A stretch of DNA of 64,000 nucleotides from positions 1,586,527-1,650,526 of the forward strand of contig FP929140.1 of the NCBI GenBank assembly GCA_000198515.1. Reading direction: 5' to 3'. Each line of letters opens with the position of its first letter. Position 1 is the stretch's first letter. The translations under genes and the position numbers were made by a program. The notes beneath the pieces were generated by a model. It was not told where the DNA came from, did not search any database, and saw nothing but the letters and a program-made list of their open reading frames with translations. Below, one piece after another: positions 44,567 through 53,340 of this stretch. This DNA comes from a gamma proteobacterium HdN1 (GTDB taxonomy: Bacteria; Pseudomonadota; Gammaproteobacteria; Pseudomonadales; Ketobacteraceae).

Positions 44567-45208
44567 GTGATACAAAACCTTATTTTTGATTTAGACGGAA
44601 CCCTCGTGGATTCGGCACCGGCGATTCTTGCCGGTTTTGCACAAGCGTTTGAGACTTGCAAGGTACCCTTTGCGCGCCCGTTGAATGCGGAGGTGATCGG
44701 CCCGCCACTCGTGCCAACACTGGCAATGCTTGCCGGTAGCGAGGAGCCGGTGCTGCTGGATCGTCTGGCTGCAGCTTTTAAGGAGCGTTACGACGCTGAC
44801 GGCTATCGGGAAACGCAGGTGTTTGAAGGCGTACCAGAATTGCTGCAGGTGCTCAAAACCTTGCCCTTGCGTTTGTTTATCGCCACGAACAAGCGCTGGG
44901 TGCCGACTGAAAAAATCGTTGCCATGCTCGATTGGAATCAATTTTTTGAAGGGGTATATTCGCTCGACCAATTTGCACCGGCCACGCGCAATAAAGGTGA
45001 GCTGTTGGTACGGGTGATGGAATTGCACAAGCTGGAGGCGAGCAGTACGCTCTACATTGGCGATCGAAATGAGGATGGCCACGCGGCGTTTTTTGCAAAG
45101 GTCGCTTTTATGATGGCGAGCTGGGGTTATAAAGAGGCGGCGCCGGAAGCGTGGAATATTGCCGAGAGCCCGCTCGAGATGCCAGCTATGCTAGCCGTGA
45201 TCCAATAA
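44567..45208 (+). CDS. HAD-superfamily phosphatase (Gph-like)
   Basis: A 213-aa hydrolase. Motif I DLDGTLVDS carries the nucleophile Asp8 and acid Asp10, motif II is ATNKR, motif IV is YIGDRNEDGHAA. The helical cap inserted after motif I makes it a subfamily IA member close to phosphoglycolate phosphatase (Gph). The start is GTG at 44567; AAGGGG lies about 13 bases upstream, rather far. It is followed by a strong terminator. Confidence 0.85.
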   Translation: MIQNLIFDLDGTLVDSAPAILAGFAQAFETCKVPFARPLNAEVIGPPLVPTLAMLAGSEEPVLLDRLAAAFKERYDADGYRETQVFEGVPELLQVLKTLPLRLFIATNKRWVPTEKIVAMLDWNQFFEGVYSLDQFAPATRNKGELLVRVMELHKLEASSTLYIGDRNEDGHAAFFAKVAFMMASWGYKEAAPEAWNIAESPLEMPAMLAVIQ

Positions 45209-45230
45209 CACAGATACTTGCTGGCAACGC

Positions 45231-45275
45231 AATAAAAAACGCCCCTGGCACAACATGTCAGGGGCGTTTTTTATT
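45231..45275. terminator. Bidirectional intrinsic terminator
   Basis: A perfect 17-base stem, AATAAAAAACGCCCCTG (45231-45247) and CAGGGGCGTTTTTTATT (45259-45275), with an 11-base loop. It lies between two convergent genes (HAD phosphatase and the large lipoprotein). Confidence 0.95.
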
Positions 45276-45340
45276 GAAGGATTACCACCCGAAGGTGGCA
45301 ATCCTTTGCGCTACGAGCTTGCTTAGCGTTGCAGAGTCAA

Positions 45341-48064
45341 TTACTGACCTGCTCCTGCTTGTGGCTCTTGACCTTCCGGCCAGCAGACTGGGCCTACACC
45401 CGTGAAGCCTGCGTCACAGCCTGGGTAGCAGAGTGCGCCATCCTTATCCCAACCGCTTGGGCAGTTGGCCGGAACAGTACCTACGCCACGCGTTTGCGAG
45501 ATGGAGGAGTTGGTCCAGCACACCGGGCCTACGCCATGGTAGCCAGCGTTGCAGGTGGTGTAGCAGAGACCCGCATCCAGCTCTTGGCCAGCGTCGCATG
45601 CGTTTGGCGATACGCCAACGCCGCGACCGTAGGAGGCATTATCCAACCAGCACACAGGGCTTACGCCATGGTAGCCAGCGTTGCAAGGGGTGTAGCATAG
45701 CCCCGCTTGCTTGTCGCCTTTGCCCGCAGGGCATGCACCGGTGAACACGTTCGGAATCACGCCAACGCCGCGACCGTAGGATTCTGGCAGGTCAGACCAG
45801 CACACAGGGCCTACGCCGTGGTAGCCAGCAGAACACTTCGGATAGCAAAGGCCTGCATCCATTTCCTGGCCAGCGGCACACAGGGTCGGAACCGTGCCAA
45901 CACCGCGTTCGTAAGACGCATCGACTTTCCAGCAAACCGGGCCGACACCGTTATAGCCGGCTGGGCATTTCTGGTAGCAGAGGCCTGCATCGTAGTCTTG
46001 GCTTGAATCGCAGCTCATGCCGATTCCAGCGCCACGGCCGTATGCAACTTCAGGTGGACGCTTGATTAGGTCTGCGCAATCATCGCTGATTTGCTTCAGG
46101 CTGATAGCAAGGTTCAAGTGATCTTTTTCATTGCCAACGGCAGTGATGTTGAGGCTATCCACTTGCATACAAGCGAACGACGGCAGTTTGATTTTCTCGA
46201 TCGGCTTCGCCAGTTGCTCCATGACCGCGCCGATGTTGGTGTTGATCAGGGCGTTGACGGTTGCGTTGGCGACCGGGCCGCTCCAGTCAGAGCTGCCAAG
46301 CTTGATGCCGGTGATCTTGAACTGCGGGATGTCACGCAGCGATACGCCCAGCGAATCCGCAGTGCCTACGCCCAAGCGGATGCCCGCATCGGCGTTCACA
46401 CGAACTGCAACGTCGGTCGTGAAGGCGGTAGAGCCTTTCTTGATCGACTGACCCCAGATCTCAAGGCCATAGACCGAGATGCTTGGCGCGGCTTTGCCGT
46501 CTGTTTCCGTTACGCGTACACGTGCTGGAGAAGCCATGTTGATCAGGATGCGGCTCTTCACGTTTTCAGGGTTGAAGCTTTCATCGCGTGGCAGGCCAAG
46601 CTGCAAGCTGTCGCCTACGATGTTCATTTGCGTCAGGCCCACGGAGTGTGCGGAAGCCAACACTTGGTTGATCATGTTGCTGTTGATGGAAATCGCAAGC
46701 TGTTCACTGTTGCGTACGGCTTGTGGCAGCGGATCGAAGGTGAACAGGGTGCCCGCGTAAGGCTGTGGAATGTTCACAAGATCCGGAGACGCTGGCAGAA
46801 CGCTACCCGCCAAGGATGCAGTCAGCTCGTTGGTCGTGGTGCTCAGCTGCTTGAACTTCATAGAAGCAGAGATATCGAAGTTGCGACCCGCATGATCCTG
46901 GATGCGAACTAGGTAGCCATCCAGCAGCATGTCGCCCAGCATCTTGCCAAGGCTATCGCTGATGGTTTTTTCCAGTGCGCCAGTGATTACGCCTTCCAGC
47001 GCATTTGCGATGCCGGAAATAATGCCCGAGCTGATTTCACGGATTACAGGAACATCGGTGCCATCAAGTACAATCGCGCCCATGTTGTAATTGAGGTTTT
47101 GGAGTTTGATCACTGGGGCTTCGTTTTCAACGCCCAGAATCACGTCGCCGCTGATGTCAACGGGGCCAACGGTTGCGCCAAGTGGAATGATCACTGGGGG
47201 CAGCAGACCATTGTGCGAACGTAGGGTCAGCTCAAGGCGGATTCTGCTCAAGTGAGCGCTAAAATGCGCGCTGCTCCCGTTTTGCAGTGCGAGCCCTACG
47301 CTTTCAGCAGAGAGCTCGATGCTCTTGATGTAGCCATCTGGGCCGTAGGTTTCACCAAACAGACCTTTGGATGTCCCGTTGTAGAGTTCGGTGCCGGCAA
47401 CCGCTGAGTTGAGGTCGGTTTCGTTCAGGACGTTAACGATCAGCTTAGTGGCGGCGTTGAGGCCTTCTTGGGAAATCTGAACGGTTAGCGCAGGATCATA
47501 CTGTTGGTTCAGATCCGCGTAGTACACCGTGTTGGTGTGACCGATGGTGTCTTCCGTGTTGTAGGTGTACGTGTCCGCTTTTGGAATCGTGATGCTGAAA
47601 GAACCATCGTTCGCAAAGCTGATCGCTTGGTTGTTGACCGAGCCGGAAACCACACCCTTCTCATCTACGGCAATCCCGTTGATGTTGATGTTGTTGCCAT
47701 CCAAGGTCGCGCCGAGTACCACGATGTCCGGGCCTTTGGTGTCGTAAACGAATTTACGCTGCGGGCCAAGTGGCGGGTCGACTTGGAAAATATTGATGCC
47801 TTCTTTGAGGAAGGTGGCAAGGTCGGCACCGTTGGCAACGGCCTGTTTGTCGCCAAGCGCGAACAGACTTTGCACTTCAAAGCCGTTCAGCGTCATTTTA
47901 GGCGCTTTGGTTGGCTTGGCTGAATAGCCAACCGTGTACTGAGGAGGGGGCGCTGTAAAAAGCGTATCGGCCGCAGGGTCGATAATGTCGTACTTTTTAC
48001 ATGCCGCAAGCCCTAGGGCAAGCAGTATGAACAAGCACTGTTTGACGGCGGTTTGCCACATCAT
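45341..48064 (-). CDS. Large lipoprotein with five C-terminal Cys-rich repeats
   Basis: A 907-aa protein. The leader MMWQTAVKQCLFILLALGL ends in a lipobox LAAC, so it is a lipoprotein, probably of the outer membrane. The central part (about 200-670) is beta-rich with amphipathic strands and two similar halves, loosely recalling TULIP/BPI lipid-binding proteins (for example AISINSNMINQVLASA); this is inference. From about 680 to the end there are five units of about 44 residues, each with the core GLCYxxCxxGYxGVGPVCW preceded by YGRGVG. The open frame runs to 48274, but AGGAAG six bases before the ATG at 48064 fixes the start. Confidence 0.8.
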   Translation of the reverse strand: MMWQTAVKQCLFILLALGLAACKKYDIIDPAADTLFTAPPPQYTVGYSAKPTKAPKMTLNGFEVQSLFALGDKQAVANGADLATFLKEGINIFQVDPPLGPQRKFVYDTKGPDIVVLGATLDGNNININGIAVDEKGVVSGSVNNQAISFANDGSFSITIPKADTYTYNTEDTIGHTNTVYYADLNQQYDPALTVQISQEGLNAATKLIVNVLNETDLNSAVAGTELYNGTSKGLFGETYGPDGYIKSIELSAESVGLALQNGSSAHFSAHLSRIRLELTLRSHNGLLPPVIIPLGATVGPVDISGDVILGVENEAPVIKLQNLNYNMGAIVLDGTDVPVIREISSGIISGIANALEGVITGALEKTISDSLGKMLGDMLLDGYLVRIQDHAGRNFDISASMKFKQLSTTTNELTASLAGSVLPASPDLVNIPQPYAGTLFTFDPLPQAVRNSEQLAISINSNMINQVLASAHSVGLTQMNIVGDSLQLGLPRDESFNPENVKSRILINMASPARVRVTETDGKAAPSISVYGLEIWGQSIKKGSTAFTTDVAVRVNADAGIRLGVGTADSLGVSLRDIPQFKITGIKLGSSDWSGPVANATVNALINTNIGAVMEQLAKPIEKIKLPSFACMQVDSLNITAVGNEKDHLNLAISLKQISDDCADLIKRPPEVAYGRGAGIGMSCDSSQDYDAGLCYQKCPAGYNGVGPVCWKVDASYERGVGTVPTLCAAGQEMDAGLCYPKCSAGYHGVGPVCWSDLPESYGRGVGVIPNVFTGACPAGKGDKQAGLCYTPCNAGYHGVSPVCWLDNASYGRGVGVSPNACDAGQELDAGLCYTTCNAGYHGVGPVCWTNSSISQTRGVGTVPANCPSGWDKDGALCYPGCDAGFTGVGPVCWPEGQEPQAGAGQ

Positions 48065-48531
48065 GGTGTTCTTCCTGGTTGTTTTTGTACTTCGGGTTAG
48101 GTGTGTAGCAAGAGTACCGGCGCATTGAGTGCTTTCCCGCACGATGCTTTCTTGTGGCAAAATCCCGTGCCTTTTTGTGTCCCTACCAGCAAATCCGAAT
48201 GAGCCAGTTGGCGGATCGGGTTTGCTTTCAAAGCATTTGTGTGCGAAAGAAGTCGTCAGTGGACGGCCAGTCAAGCATATAGTGGTACAAACGTGCTTGA
48301 TGTAGTGGCGAGGTTGTCGTTGTGTTCTGTTTTGTAACTGCCATTACATTTATAGTCTTATAAGTTATTTTGTGCCAATGAGGGGAACTTGGCAAGCGGG
48401 CGGCGATACAAAAATGTTGGAATTGTGTACGAGTGCCGCAAGGGCGGCAGCTAGTTGGTGCGCACCCTTGGGTGCGCACCAACTACAGGATCGCACCCAA
48501 GGGTGCGTACTATGAGGGTGTGATTGACGAG
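48065..48531. other. Intergenic region with palindromic repeat element
   Basis: About 470 bases. It holds the upstream region of the lipoprotein gene and, near its right end, the palindromic repeat described separately. No coding region with recognisable features was found. Confidence 0.5.
48452..48507. repeat. Two linked palindromes (REP/MITE-like)
   Basis: The first is a 34-base perfect palindrome (48452-48485): arms of 16 bases with TT at the centre. The second (48492-48507) is CGCACCCAAGGGTGCG. Both share the CGCACCC/GGGTGCG core with opposite central dinucleotides. The unit looks like a dispersed extragenic palindromic element and sits directly downstream of the NTF2-like gene, where it could also stabilise or terminate the transcript. 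Confidence 0.75.
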
Positions 48532-49164
48532 TTAGAACGGTTTTTTGCGTGCGCCCGTAACTGGGTTGTTCCAGAAGATTTCGGGCACAGTGCGTGGATC
48601 TTCCTTGCGGAGCCACTCGGGGAGGGTAGGGCCATCGGTCCAGGAATGTTCTGCGCAGCCTTTGTTTTCGCTGTCGAAAGCGAATACGGTCGCAACGCGT
48701 TGGGTGAGCTGGTAAACCTCGCCTTCTTCGCCAAAGTCGAAGCCGAACGCGAGGGGAATTACTTCACCCGGATAGAGTTGGTGCAGGATGATTTCGGTGT
48801 AAAGCGCGTGATCACCCACGATCAGCTTTTCTACTTCGCCGTGGATCAGGTAGACGTTGCTTTCTAGCATGCTGTGGTAGAAGCCCTTCATGTCTTCTAC
48901 GGTTTGCGGCTGGATTTCCTTGATGCCTTCGGCTGCGCCATATACAGCGTAGGTTTGGCTTTGGCTGGAGCAGCTCTTGATCAGACGATCGAACTCCCCG
49001 GTGCACTCGGATTCTGCGTGTTCAATGAAGTTTTCAAGGATTGCGCGGCGCTGCGGATCCTTCATGGTCTCCAGTACCTTGCGGCCGGCATCGGCAATGG
49101 CGCGAGGGTTGAAGTCTTTCATATCGATGTGTTTTTTGTCGTCGAGTATGCGTCCGATCCACAT
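48532..49164 (-). CDS. SnoaL/NTF2-like domain protein
   Basis: A 210-aa soluble protein. The central part (about residues 70-185) has the helix-then-curved-sheet pattern of the SnoaL/NTF2-like fold: FYHSMLESNVYLIHGEVEKL, then strands ending ATVFAFD. The family binds small ligands or acts as hydrolase or isomerase; no specific function is assignable. An internal ATG at about residue 15 (MKDFNPRAIADAGRKV) is an alternative start. The 3' end abuts the palindromic repeat. Confidence 0.7.
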   Translation of the reverse strand: MWIGRILDDKKHIDMKDFNPRAIADAGRKVLETMKDPQRRAILENFIEHAESECTGEFDRLIKSCSSQSQTYAVYGAAEGIKEIQPQTVEDMKGFYHSMLESNVYLIHGEVEKLIVGDHALYTEIILHQLYPGEVIPLAFGFDFGEEGEVYQLTQRVATVFAFDSENKGCAEHSWTDGPTLPEWLRKEDPRTVPEIFWNNPVTGARKKPF

Positions 49165-49532
49165 GGTTGAGTCTCTCCCGTTGCTTATTTTTGCGGCTTG
49201 TTGTATTTGCCGGTTTTTGTTGCTTTTTTACCGCTTGGTTGCTCGTGTACCGCTTTCTTGCTGCACTGCTTGAAGCTGCGTCATTGGAAAAGTGATCACG
49301 CCATTGCTGGTGACGTTGCGGGCGCTGAAAGCGTTGCCAACCCGTAAAGTACGCAGGCTCGCTTTGATCATACGGGCTTCACTGGGCGCAGCGCCTAATC
49401 CAAATTGAGTAGGCGTTGCGGGGTTTTGTGAACTGCGCCGTGGAAACCAACTCTGCTGTGCCGCTTTCGAGGTAGCTTTTCGCATTTCAGGAGAGAGACT
49501 ATAGCGCGTTTTGGTATACGGTGTTAACCTTT
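49165..49532. other. Intergenic region without a supported gene
   Basis: About 370 bases between two leftward genes. One 85-codon leftward frame (49228-49485) exists but has no ribosome-binding site and no recognisable features. No terminator, repeat or RNA gene was seen. Confidence 0.4.
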
Positions 49533-49925
49533 TTACGCTCGCTGTTTGTCGCTACGCAGAAAATCTGCAAGGCGGTAGATGGGTTCTTTCAACATTGCTT
49601 TGGTTTCGGCACTCGCACCTACCTCATCCAGCGCGACGTCCATGCACATCAGCCATTGGTCACGTTCGGCCGGCCCGATGGAAAATTTCTTGTGCTGCGA
49701 TGTGATGCAAACGCTGCCGTGGCGTTCGCGGAACAGTTGCGGGCCGCCTAGCCAACCGCTGAGGTACTCGAACAGCCGTTCCTTGATGGAGTCGAGATTG
49801 CCGTCGTGCATGTCTCGTACTTCTTTGGCTTCAGGCAGTCGATCCATCACGTCGTAGAACGTGTGGGTGAGTTTGCGAAGCCCAGCTTCGCCGCCAAGGA
49901 GTTCGTAAGGGGTGGTATCCATCAT
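49533..49925 (-). CDS. Group II truncated haemoglobin
   Basis: A 130-aa 2/2 globin. Tyr24 (TFYDVM) is the B10 residue, GG and GPQLF the helix-break motifs, His78 (SQHKKFSI) the likely proximal F8 haem ligand and Trp91 (RDQWLMCM) the G8 residue typical of group II. Such proteins bind O2 and NO and detoxify NO or reactive oxygen. The open frame begins at 50204, but the family N-terminus MMDTTPYELLGGEAG and AAGGA upstream set the start at 49925 (or 49922). It is divergent from the condensation-domain gene. Confidence 0.9.
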   Translation of the reverse strand: MMDTTPYELLGGEAGLRKLTHTFYDVMDRLPEAKEVRDMHDGNLDSIKERLFEYLSGWLGGPQLFRERHGSVCITSQHKKFSIGPAERDQWLMCMDVALDEVGASAETKAMLKEPIYRLADFLRSDKQRA

Positions 49926-50202
49926 TGGGAAGAGTCCTTTTTGAGTTGAGGGTAAAGAGGCAAAACGTAGTATTGCAGTGTGATTCGTTCGCGATCGTTG
50001 AGTAACAGAATACGTTGGACGTAGGGGCTGTTCCCAGGAGTGGTTCTTTTTATCCAGTTTATTTTCGCAGAAACCGGAATTGCGAGTGAAGTCTCGTAAA
50101 AACGGTGTTTGTCGAAAACGTTTTTGGCTAAGATTGAAACCGATTCCGGTACAGCAGATAAACGCCGTAAGGCCGATTTGTATCAGGAAGGATAGATAAA
50201 AC

Positions 50203-51615
50203 ATGAAGTACGGTAGTTCTGCAATAACCCCTGAGGGGGAGTTGTACGCAGCTTATGTCAAGGAACCCTACGTGTTCGAAAGTGAACCAGCCATTGAACG
50301 GCCGCTTGGCGCGACCGAGAACCTGTATTGGCGTTTTGATCGAGTGTCGCCTCTGAACTTTGGTTCGGTGGTGCGTTTGCAGGGCGAGATTGATCATGCG
50401 CATATGCGCAAGGCGCTGCACGCGATACAGGCACGCCACCCGCTGTTGCGCGTAAAGATTGAGTGCGACGCCAAAGGGCGCCCCTGGTTCCGCTCTGGCG
50501 TGGGCGAGATCGCGATGGACGTGCTGGAAGCCAGCCACGACCAAGTGTGGCCGACACTCGAAAAAGCCGTAAACGCACCGGTCGATACGGTTAACGGGCC
50601 GCTGATGCGCTGCTTGCTGCTAAAACATGGCCCCGCCGATTCCACTTTGGTCATGAATTTCCACCATGCCGTCAGTGATGGCAAATCATCCATCTTTCTG
50701 GCGCGGGACATTCTGCAATCGCTCGCACGCCAGCATCGTGGCATGAGTGCAAAACTGGAAGCGCTGCAACCGGTTGGTTATTACGGCAATCGCATTCCCA
50801 AGCTTGAGCCTTGGGCGGGCAAAGAGTCGATGAAGACGGCTTGGAAAACTCTGAAAGGCGTTGCGCAGTTTTTGGAAGGTGTAGGCTTTCCAACAGGGCT
50901 ACAGCGCTACAAAGATCCTGAGTTCAAAGCGGCTCCCGGTGTAATGCTGGAGCCACGTATTATCGAAAAAGCCCAGATGCAGGCGTTACTTCAGAAAACC
51001 AAGGCAGAAAACGCGACGTTGCAATGTGTGCTCAACGCGGCACTCTCGCTGACGGTTGCAGAAGATTCGCCTACGGGGATGCTGCAGCGTACCGCCTGCA
51101 GTCAGGTGCTGGATGTGCGTTGCCGATTGGAACCGCCGGTAGGTGAAGATTGCGGCTTGTTCTGTTCGGGAGCGACCAGTTTGCACACGATGGACGCGAG
51201 CACGCCGTTTTGGCCTTTAACTCGAAAGATCCACGAGCAGTTGCAGCACTCCATCGCAACGCCGATGCCATTCTTTCACCCGGCAATGCACCGCCAGGCA
51301 ATTCGTTTGGGGCATGGTTTGGGCCTGCACAACTACAAAGCCTTTGGTGAGTACATTGGCCGTTTGCATCCAGAAGGGCTGGCTGTGTCGAACCTTGGGC
51401 GCGTTACGATTGATGTGGATGGGCCGGTAAAAGCGGTGGAGTTTGGTTTTGGTACCAATACCACTGCGCTGAACTATCTGAGCACTTCAGCCGCAACCTT
51501 TGATGGCCGCATGACTTGGGTGTTTAACGGTGGTACTGAGCTAATGACGCGCGAGCGTTTGAAGGCGATTGCGGATCGTTCGGTGGAACGCATGATGGCG
51601 GCGATTCACGAATAA
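50203..51615 (+). CDS. Condensation-domain acyltransferase (PapA/WS-DGAT-like)
   Basis: A 470-aa CoA-dependent acyltransferase superfamily member. The catalytic HHxxxDG motif is NFHHAVSDG (His154, His155, Asp159, Gly160). The second half has the matching latch region (VSNLGRVTID and a C-terminal FNGGTELMTRE). It is a stand-alone enzyme without carrier protein or adenylation domain, like PapA5-type ester synthases or alcohol acyltransferases; the acyl donor is unknown. A strong terminator follows. Confidence 0.8.
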   Translation: MKYGSSAITPEGELYAAYVKEPYVFESEPAIERPLGATENLYWRFDRVSPLNFGSVVRLQGEIDHAHMRKALHAIQARHPLLRVKIECDAKGRPWFRSGVGEIAMDVLEASHDQVWPTLEKAVNAPVDTVNGPLMRCLLLKHGPADSTLVMNFHHAVSDGKSSIFLARDILQSLARQHRGMSAKLEALQPVGYYGNRIPKLEPWAGKESMKTAWKTLKGVAQFLEGVGFPTGLQRYKDPEFKAAPGVMLEPRIIEKAQMQALLQKTKAENATLQCVLNAALSLTVAEDSPTGMLQRTACSQVLDVRCRLEPPVGEDCGLFCSGATSLHTMDASTPFWPLTRKIHEQLQHSIATPMPFFHPAMHRQAIRLGHGLGLHNYKAFGEYIGRLHPEGLAVSNLGRVTIDVDGPVKAVEFGFGTNTTALNYLSTSAATFDGRMTWVFNGGTELMTRERLKAIADRSVERMMAAIHE

Positions 51616-51642
51616 TCCAAACGTGCGTTCTGAAGGACATTG

Positions 51643-51679
51643 AAAACCGCCTGTCTTGTAGAGTCAGGCGGTTTTTTTG
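51643..51679 (+). terminator. Intrinsic terminator
   Basis: AAAACCGCCTG (51643-51653) pairs with CAGGCGGTTTT (51665-51675), followed by more T residues. It lies between two convergent genes. Confidence 0.92.
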
Positions 51680-51720
51680 TTGCCGAATATTGGCTAGGCG
51701 CTAGTAATACTCGCCCGCGA

Positions 51721-52551
51721 TCAGTCAATAAAGAAGTCTGGAATCAATTGGTTTTCCGGCAGGCTTTCATCCACTTGGTAGGGTTTGAAATCGGTTACGC
51801 CTGCTTCGCGCAGCACGGTGTCGTCTAGGCAGAAATTACCGCTGAATTCACGGCTGTTTTTGCTGAAGATCTGATATGCGGCGTCGGCCATGATGGAGGG
51901 TTTGCGGGAGTGCTTCATTGTGGCATCGCCGCCGAGATGATTCTGGATGGCGGCGGTGGCGATGGTGGTGCGTGGCCATAGTGCGTTGAAGGCGATTCCG
52001 TCACGGCGAAATTCTTCTGCCATTGCAAGTACGCAATAGCTCATGCCGAATTTGGCCATGCTGTAACCCACATGCGGTGCAAACCAGCGTGGATTGGTGG
52101 AGAGAGGGGGGGAGAGCATCAAAACGTGCGGATTTGCCGCTTTCTTCAGGTGCGGGATTGCTTTCTTGGAGCAGAGAAAAGTGCCGCGAAAATTAATCTG
52201 GTGCATCAAATCGAAACGCTTCATGTCCAAGGAAAGCGTGCCGGCTAGATTGATGGCGCTGGCGTTGTTCACCAAAATATCAATGCCGCCAAAATGCTCA
52301 ACTGCTTTGGCGATGGCGTCATCTACCTGTGCTTCTTCACGGATATCGACCGCAAGTGGAAGTGCTTTGCCGCCGGCAGCTTCAATTTCTTCCGCAGCGG
52401 TGTAGATTGTACCGGCGAGCTTTGGGTGCGGTTCGGTCGTTTTTGCGGCGATTACGATATTGGCACCATCCCGCGCAGCGCGCAGTGCGATTTCTTTGCC
52501 GATTCCACGGCTTGCGCCGGTGATGAAGAGGGTTTTTCCTTTCAGTGTCAT
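51721..52551 (-). CDS. Short-chain dehydrogenase/reductase (HSDL2-like)
   Basis: A 276-aa SDR. The cofactor motif is TGASRGIGK, followed by NNAS, and the active site Tyr and Lys lie in GYSMAKFG; the usual catalytic Ser position reads LMLSPPLS. The ALWPRTTIATAAI segment is typical of the HSDL2 branch, a fatty-acid-linked group. The track frame starts with TTG at 52566; GAGGA seven bases before the ATG at 52551 (MTLKGKTLFITG) supports this start. The substrate is unknown. Confidence 0.9.
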   Translation of the reverse strand: MTLKGKTLFITGASRGIGKEIALRAARDGANIVIAAKTTEPHPKLAGTIYTAAEEIEAAGGKALPLAVDIREEAQVDDAIAKAVEHFGGIDILVNNASAINLAGTLSLDMKRFDLMHQINFRGTFLCSKKAIPHLKKAANPHVLMLSPPLSTNPRWFAPHVGYSMAKFGMSYCVLAMAEEFRRDGIAFNALWPRTTIATAAIQNHLGGDATMKHSRKPSIMADAAYQIFSKNSREFSGNFCLDDTVLREAGVTDFKPYQVDESLPENQLIPDFFID

Positions 52552-52698
52552 CGTTGTGGTCCTCAATGAAACAAGCAGGTAGTTGCGGGTTTTATATTAC
52601 ACACCGAAACCGCGTTACTGACTGCTTGTTCATTGAAGTATACGATCTGTCAAAACGGGTAGCTTTTTTCGATAGATCGCTCACTTGGGAGTGCGTGA

Positions 52699-53340
52699 CT
52701 ACCGCATTCCTTGTTCGACGGCCCAAATTGCCGCCTCGACTCGCGAGCGAAACCCCAGTTTTTTCAGCACTTTCTTGACATGGACTTTTACGGTGCCTTC
52801 CGCAATATCGAGTTTGCGGCCGATGATCTTGTTGCTATAGCCCGCAGCGATTGCCTTCAGGATTTGCTTTTCGCGCTCGGTGAGCGTGTCGATGTTGGGG
52901 CCGGCTTCGCGGCGCTTGCTGATTGCGGATGCCAGTACTTGGGATAGACGGTCGCTAATGGTTAGCTGGCCGGCAACTACCTGATGGATCGCAGCCATGA
53001 CGTCATCGGGATCGGTGTCTTTTAGCAAATAGCCGTCAGCGCCTGCTTTTAGGGCGGTGATCACGTCGTCTTGATCGTCTGACACGGTAAAAACAATAAT
53101 GCGTGAGAATACTTCAGCGGTGCGCAGCGCTTTTAGGGTATCTACGCCACTCATGCCGGGCATGTTCAAGTCGAGCAGCACAACGTCGGGTTCATTGGCT
53201 ACGGCCATGCGCACGGCTTCGTCACCACTGGCGGCTTCACCGATGCATTCCAAGCCTTCTTCCATGTCGATCAGCTGGTGTAACCCTTTGCGCATCAGTG
53301 GATGGTCATCGACGATCAGTACGCTGTGTTTGTCTGTCAT
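52699..53340 (-). CDS. narL: Nitrate/nitrite response regulator NarL
   Basis: A 213-aa response regulator. The receiver domain has the acidic pair in VDDH, the phosphorylated Asp in VVLLDLNMPG and the conserved Lys in YLLKDTDP. The C-terminal LuxR-type helix-turn-helix (LTEREKQILKAIAAGYSNK) binds NarL heptamers. The start overlaps the narX stop by four bases (ATGA), so sensor and regulator are co-translated. Its location beside narK and narGH strongly supports the nitrate role. Confidence 0.95.
   Translation of the reverse strand: MTDKHSVLIVDDHPLMRKGLHQLIDMEEGLECIGEAASGDEAVRMAVANEPDVVLLDLNMPGMSGVDTLKALRTAEVFSRIIVFTVSDDQDDVITALKAGADGYLLKDTDPDDVMAAIHQVVAGQLTISDRLSQVLASAISKRREAGPNIDTLTEREKQILKAIAAGYSNKIIGRKLDIAEGTVKVHVKKVLKKLGFRSRVEAAIWAVEQGMR

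Noticed and set aside
46091-46912. 273-codon rightward open frame inside the lipoprotein gene
   Set aside because: It is antisense to a long frame that has a lipobox, ribosome-binding site and repeat structure.
49228-49485. 85-codon leftward open frame
   Set aside because: No ribosome-binding site and composition typical of random translation; kept only as a note in the intergenic entry.
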